Assembly (NCBI GenBank): GCA_964624465.1
Contig: CAZUZD010000125.1
Coordinates: 1 to 16,017 of the forward strand
Source: CAZUZD01 sp964624465
GTDB taxonomy: Bacteria > Planctomycetota > Planctomycetia > Isosphaerales > Isosphaeraceae
Length of the DNA stretch: 16,017 nt
Direction of reading: 5' to 3'
Under the pieces are notes generated by a model. It saw nothing but the letters and a program-made list of their open reading frames with translations. It was not told where the DNA came from and ran no database searches. Both the position numbers and the translations under genes were made by a program. Shown one piece after another: positions 13,220 through 16,017 of this stretch (the stretch's first letter is position 1; every line of letters begins with the position of its first letter).

Positions 13220-14121
13220 CGGGCCGGCCTCCGCGCGCCGGCGGCGGTGCGAAGCTCGTCGAGGATCGCGGCCGCGACGTCGATTCCGGTGGCCGCCTGC
13301 AGCCCGCGCCAGCCGGGAACCGCGTTGACCTCGACGACGAGCCGGCGGCCGTCGGCGGTGGGCAGCAGGTCGACGCCGGCGATCCGCGCCCCCACCGCCG
13401 CCGCAGCCCGCAGCGCCAGCCGCTCGGCGTCGGCGTCGAGCCGGACGGCGACGGCCCGGCCCCCCTGGGCGAGGTTCGCGCGCCAGTCGCCGGCCGCCGG
13501 GGTGCGGGCGATGGCGCCCAGCACGCGGTCGCCCACGACGAAGGCGCGCAGGTCGTGGCCGGGGCCCGGCTCGAACCGCTGCACGTAGAGCACCGCCCCC
13601 AGCCGCTCCAGGGTCTGGAACGTGCGCCACGCCAGCTCGACGTCGGTGACCCGCACCAGGCCACGCCCCTCGGAGCCGAAGAGCGGCTTGACGACCACGT
13701 CGCCGCCGAGCGCCTCGAAGGCGACCAGGGCGTCGCGGGCCGACTCGCCCACCCAGGTCGCCGGCACCGGCAGCCCGGCGGCCTCGATCCGCGCCAGCGC
13801 CAGGTACTTGTCGACGGCCGCCTCGATCGCCCCGGGGGGGTTCAGCACCGGCACCCCGAGCGCCACCAGCCGGTGGAGCGCGTCCATGCGGAAGACGATC
13901 GGCTCCAGGGTTCCCGGCGGCACCCGCCGCACCAGCACCGCGTCGACCGACTCCAGGTCGAGCCCACCGGCCAGGATCCGGGGAACGGCCCCCTGCCCCA
14001 GCCGCCCGCACACGCTCGGGAACGGCACCGCGCTGAGCCGCACGTCGAGCCGCTCCGCGGCCCGTCGCAGGTCGCGCACGTGCCAGCCTTCGCCGGAGAC
14101 CAGGGTGACCAGATGCCGCAT
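13216..14121 (-). CDS. ATP-grasp ligase (RimK-like), orf7 of the H4MPT cluster
   Basis: A 301-residue ATP-grasp enzyme. This fold joins a carboxylate to an amine or thiol through an acylphosphate. Visible elements are DKYLALARIEAAGLPVP (104-120, Lys105 near ATP), GGDVVVKPLFGSEGRG (139-154, Lys145 and the Gly-rich loop), YVQRFEPGPGHDLRAFVVGD (179-198), and the metal ligands in GVDLL (Asp251) and VEVNAVPGW (Glu264, Asn266). It resembles RimK, but the setting between mch and the CitG-like gene matches Orf7 of bacterial H4MPT clusters. A role adding glutamate or a similar acid to H4MPT or methylofuran is plausible (archaeal MptN and MfnD are ATP-grasp enzymes); the substrate is not known from this sequence. 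The start at 14121 has only a weak AGGCGG, 51 bases after mch. It overlaps the next gene by 4 bases. Confidence 0.87.
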   Translation of the reverse strand: MRHLVTLVSGEGWHVRDLRRAAERLDVRLSAVPFPSVCGRLGQGAVPRILAGGLDLESVDAVLVRRVPPGTLEPIVFRMDALHRLVALGVPVLNPPGAIEAAVDKYLALARIEAAGLPVPATWVGESARDALVAFEALGGDVVVKPLFGSEGRGLVRVTDVELAWRTFQTLERLGAVLYVQRFEPGPGHDLRAFVVGDRVLGAIARTPAAGDWRANLAQGGRAVAVRLDADAERLALRAAAAVGARIAGVDLLPTADGRRLVVEVNAVPGWRGLQAATGIDVAAAILDELRTAAGARRPAR

Positions 14122-14172
14122 GCGCCGCCTGCCAGGGGGACCATCAACGTTCGGGAACGCCCGGAGCTCCGA

Positions 14173-15114
14173 TCAGGCGAACGAGCGTTCCAGGATGCCG
14201 GGCTCGATGCGCCCGAAGCCGAACGTGCGGCCGGTCTCGACGTTCCGGAACACGACCTCCGCCGGGCTGAACAGGTGCTTGTCGACGGCGTAGAAGTCGT
14301 GGTTGTAGCGGGCGAAGATCGCGGCGAACGGCTCGCCGTGGTCGTGCGAGGCCGACGACGGCACCTGCGGCCCGATCGCCTCCAGCGACGCGTCGTCGCC
14401 GGTCACGTCCAGGATCACCCGGGCGCCGTAGAGGATCGCGTCGTTGGTGCGGCCGATCGCCGCCAGGTCGTCCTTCGCCACCGGCGGTAGGGGCGCGGTG
14501 CCGAAGCCGCTGACGATCCGCGACAGGTCGAACTGCAGCTCGGTGAGCTTGTGCAGCGCCGTCTCGATCGACCGCGCCACGACCTGGAGGCCGCCGGCCA
14601 GGCTGGCCGTCGGGGCGATCAGGAGCGTGACGGCGCCGGCCGGCACCCGGCAGGCCCCGGCGATCAGGGCCACCACCTCGGGTGTGGGCCGCTTGCGGCC
14701 CTCGAGCACGCCGACGACGGCGGCGGGCGACTCGCGGAGGCCGATGCGGTCGTAGATCGCCTCGTGGCCGTACGCGGCACGCATCGGACCGGAGCCCATC
14801 GCGAAGTACTTGCCCTGGGCCACCGGCCAGCCGGCGTACTGGCTGGCCAGGCAGGCGGCCAGCGGGTGGTCGGTGTGCACCTGCACCAGCGGGCACGATC
14901 GGCCGCCGACCTCGCCGGGCACGAGCGTCACCTCGGCCAGGTCGGCCAGGCAGATGCGTGCCAGCTCCAGGCCCGCCGCCAGCCCGCCCCGCGCCGCGAT
15001 GCCGCAGTCAATCACCCGGCCACCGCCGTCGATCGCCTGCGCCTCGACCCGACTCTCGGCGGCTCGCCCCAGCAACCGCGCGACACCCGCCAGCGCCCTC
15101 GCATTCAACTCCAT
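14173..15114 (-). CDS. mch: Methenyltetrahydromethanopterin cyclohydrolase
   Basis: A 313-residue cytoplasmic enzyme that interconverts 5,10-methenyl-H4MPT and formyl-H4MPT in the pterin-linked C1 pathway. Family features run the whole length: MELNARALAGVARLL, DCGIAARGGLAAGLELARIC (36-55), VHTDHPLAACLASQYAGWPV (79-98), GKYFAMGSGPMRA (101-113), SGFGTAPLPPVAKDD (202-216), GRTNDAILYG (221-230) and FYAVDKHLFSPAEV (274-287). Length is normal for Mch, with no breaks. The ATG at 15114 has AAGGGGG about 8 bases upstream; an in-frame start at 15228 would add a basic tail lacking in the family. Downstream are the orf7-like and orf5-like genes. Upstream is the end of fhcC, separated by 398 non-coding bases, so mch likely has its own promoter (TACATT at 15184-15189). 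Confidence 0.95.
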   Translation of the reverse strand: MELNARALAGVARLLGRAAESRVEAQAIDGGGRVIDCGIAARGGLAAGLELARICLADLAEVTLVPGEVGGRSCPLVQVHTDHPLAACLASQYAGWPVAQGKYFAMGSGPMRAAYGHEAIYDRIGLRESPAAVVGVLEGRKRPTPEVVALIAGACRVPAGAVTLLIAPTASLAGGLQVVARSIETALHKLTELQFDLSRIVSGFGTAPLPPVAKDDLAAIGRTNDAILYGARVILDVTGDDASLEAIGPQVPSSASHDHGEPFAAIFARYNHDFYAVDKHLFSPAEVVFRNVETGRTFGFGRIEPGILERSFA

Positions 15115-15183
15115 CGCCCGGCCCCCTTCGATCGCCGACCCCCGCAGCTCAACCCGCACGGCGGTCCCTCGACGACGCTCCCG

Positions 15184-15189
15184 AATGTA
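15184..15189 (-). promoter_or_regulatory. Candidate -10 element for mch-orf7-orf5
   Basis: TACATT on the minus strand in a GTGTGTTACATTCGGG context, 70 bases before the mch ATG. It is the same distance as the ThuA-gene and 4739-gene candidates. Confidence 0.4.
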
Positions 15190-15268
15190 ACACACTCCAC
15201 CCCCCTCGCGTCCCCGCCGACCGTCCATCCCCCTGCCCCGTCACCACGTCTGGACGATCGCCTCCGCA

Positions 15269-15300
15269 GCGTGGCCAGGCTGCGCCAGACCACGGCACAC
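15269..15300 (-). repeat. REP-like unit, GTGTGCCGTGG family, copy 2
   Basis: On the minus strand it begins GTGTGCCGTGG and ends TGGCCACGC. It shares both ends with copy 3 at 15358-15401, with one gap between them. It lies in the mch-fhcC spacer. Confidence 0.6.
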
Positions 15301-15357
15301 AGCCGGGGGGACCGACAGGTGCACCGGGCTGGGGTCAGGCGTTTCCGGTGTGGCCTG

Positions 15358-15401
15358 CCGAATCGTCGGCGTGGCCACGCTCCGCTCAGGCCACGGCACA
15401 C
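15358..15401 (-). repeat. REP-like unit, GTGTGCCGTGG family, copy 3
   Basis: CGTGGCC and GGCCACG (7 bp) pair around a 12-base loop. On the minus strand it begins GTGTGCCGTGGCC. It is about 84% identical by eye to 6552-6595, nearly 9 kb away. Confidence 0.65.
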
Positions 15402-15441
15402 CAGACTCCGCAGCCCGAGGCCAGGGGATCCGGGGGCGTCT

Positions 15442-15482
15442 CAGCGCCTCGTCGTCGGATCCGACTTCGCTTCAGGGCGCTG
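15442..15482 (-). terminator. Long hairpin downstream of fhcC, likely terminator
   Basis: CAGCGCC (15442-15448) pairs with GGCGCTG (15476-15482). Inside lies the perfect 12-base palindrome GTCGGATCCGAC (15454-15465). It lies 30 bases beyond the fhcC stop, so it probably ends the fhc transcript. It could also be another palindromic repeat; GGATCCGGGGGC at 15426-15437 recalls the 6254-6538 array. The spacer 15115-15512 holds no gene. Confidence 0.5.
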
Positions 15483-15512
15483 GGCCGACGGGGGGCGGGG
15501 ATGGGGAACGGC

Positions 15513-16017
15513 TCAGCCGCCCTGGTGCACGAACAGCTCTCCCTGGCCGCCGGCGGCCTGGTCGCCGTTGAAACGGGCGAACCGGCCGGCGAGGGCGGCC
15601 CCGGGGACGGGGAAGCCGTGCGACTGCAAGGCCCGGAGCACCAGCATCAAGACCGGCGGCCGGTCGTGGCCGCTGGGGAAGAAGGTGGGGAGCACGTCGG
15701 GGCGAGGCCCGCCGGTGGCGTCGCAGAGCAGGATCGTCCCTCGCTTCATGCCCACTCCGGCGCCTGGTCCGACCGGGCCGAAGCCGCAGAGGGTGCCGGC
15801 GATCATTGCGCGGCCGGCGCCGGCGCCCAGGGCGCCGCCGACGGCGATCAGCCCCCGGCGCATCCCGAGGCCAACGTCCGCTGCGGCCGAGCCCTCGATG
15901 AGCAGGACGCCCTCGCGCATCCCCAGCCGCGCGCCGGGGAGCATGGCCCCGGCGTGGTCGCCGGCCGAGCCGCGGACGTGCAGGACGCCCCCGCGCATGC
16001 CGGCGCCGGCCCAGGCG
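15513..16017 (-). CDS. fhcC: Formyltransferase/hydrolase complex subunit C (formylmethanofuran dehydrogenase subunit C-like), 5' part missing
   Basis: The C-terminal ~167 residues of an FwdC/FhcC protein, open at the right window edge. It shows the glycine-rich right-handed beta-helix repeats typical of this subunit and of the glutamate synthase C-terminal domain: GAGMRGGVLHVRGSAGDHAG, LGMREGVLLIEGSAAADVG and VGMKRGTILLCDATGG are successive turns. It ends in a family-like tail (LPTFFPSGHDRPPVL, FARFNGDQAAGGQGELFV). In bacteria with H4MPT pathways the Fhc complex transfers the formyl group from formyl-H4MPT to methylofuran and hydrolyses it to formate, downstream of Mch. FhcC is usually the last gene of fhcABDC, which fits its position before a hairpin and spacer. 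The remaining subunits should lie just beyond the right edge. Confidence 0.93.
   Translation of the reverse strand, partial: AWAGAGMRGGVLHVRGSAGDHAGAMLPGARLGMREGVLLIEGSAAADVGLGMRRGLIAVGGALGAGAGRAMIAGTLCGFGPVGPGAGVGMKRGTILLCDATGGPRPDVLPTFFPSGHDRPPVLMLVLRALQSHGFPVPGAALAGRFARFNGDQAAGGQGELFVHQGG

Noticed and set aside
12344..14011. 555-codon frame merging the CitG-like protein with an upstream extension
   Set aside because: The upstream half is out of frame with the ATP-grasp gene and is Arg/Gly/Pro-rich. The ATG at 13219 with the ATGA overlap is the natural start.
13216..14121. Ribosomal protein S6 modification enzyme RimK
   Set aside because: Only the general ATP-grasp fold is shared; genomic context and coupling point to cofactor synthesis.

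Overview
The window is very GC-rich chromosomal DNA with bacterial gene structure. The gene content points to a planctomycete, most likely a member of the Isosphaeraceae-like lineages. The pointers are tetrahydromethanopterin (H4MPT)-linked C1 genes (mch, orf7-like, orf5-like, fhcC) in a non-methanogen, a PEP-CTERM surface protein, a secreted ThuA-domain protein and a secreted fructan-type GH32 hydrolase. The assignment rests on gene content and sequence style; no rRNA or marker phylogeny is available here.

Layout, left to right. A GH32 beta-fructosidase (238-2262, -) lies downstream of a secreted ThuA-like protein (2450-3394, -), with a near-perfect inverted pair of REP-like repeats between them. 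A promoter region of about 470 bases and a structured leader precede an aquaporin-type channel (3867-4520, +) that ends in a textbook 16-bp terminator hairpin. Two small membrane proteins follow (4739-5149 and a DUF423 protein at 5321-5782, both +), then a convergent 77-residue protein (5843-6076, -). The next 780 bases are non-coding and carry an array of palindromic repeats. A TIM-barrel sugar phosphate isomerase/epimerase (6860-7883, -) is split by a 10-N assembly gap that artificially shifts its frame. It is divergent from a HAD phosphatase/phosphomutase (8159-8827, +). A PEP-CTERM protein (8876-9547, -) and a polytopic membrane protein (9841-10671, -) come next. Then comes an SthA-type NAD(P) transhydrogenase (10867-12327, +).

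The right end (12344-16017, all -) is part of an H4MPT C1-transfer locus. In transcription order these are the end of fhcC (formyltransferase/hydrolase complex subunit C), a 400-base spacer with palindromic repeats, mch (methenyl-H4MPT cyclohydrolase), an ATP-grasp protein (orf7-like) and a CitG-like protein (orf5-like). The last two overlap by ATGA. Fhc and Mch catalyse consecutive steps of formaldehyde/formate oxidation; orf5 and orf7 are thought to serve cofactor synthesis, but their reactions are not settled.

Most genes are single transcription units. Nearly every one has an isolated TAnnnT-like hexamer in an otherwise GC-saturated upstream region, often about 70 bases before the start codon, without a visible -35 box. 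At least three families of short palindromic repeats occupy the spacers. I see no tRNA, rRNA, CRISPR array, transposase or phage gene.
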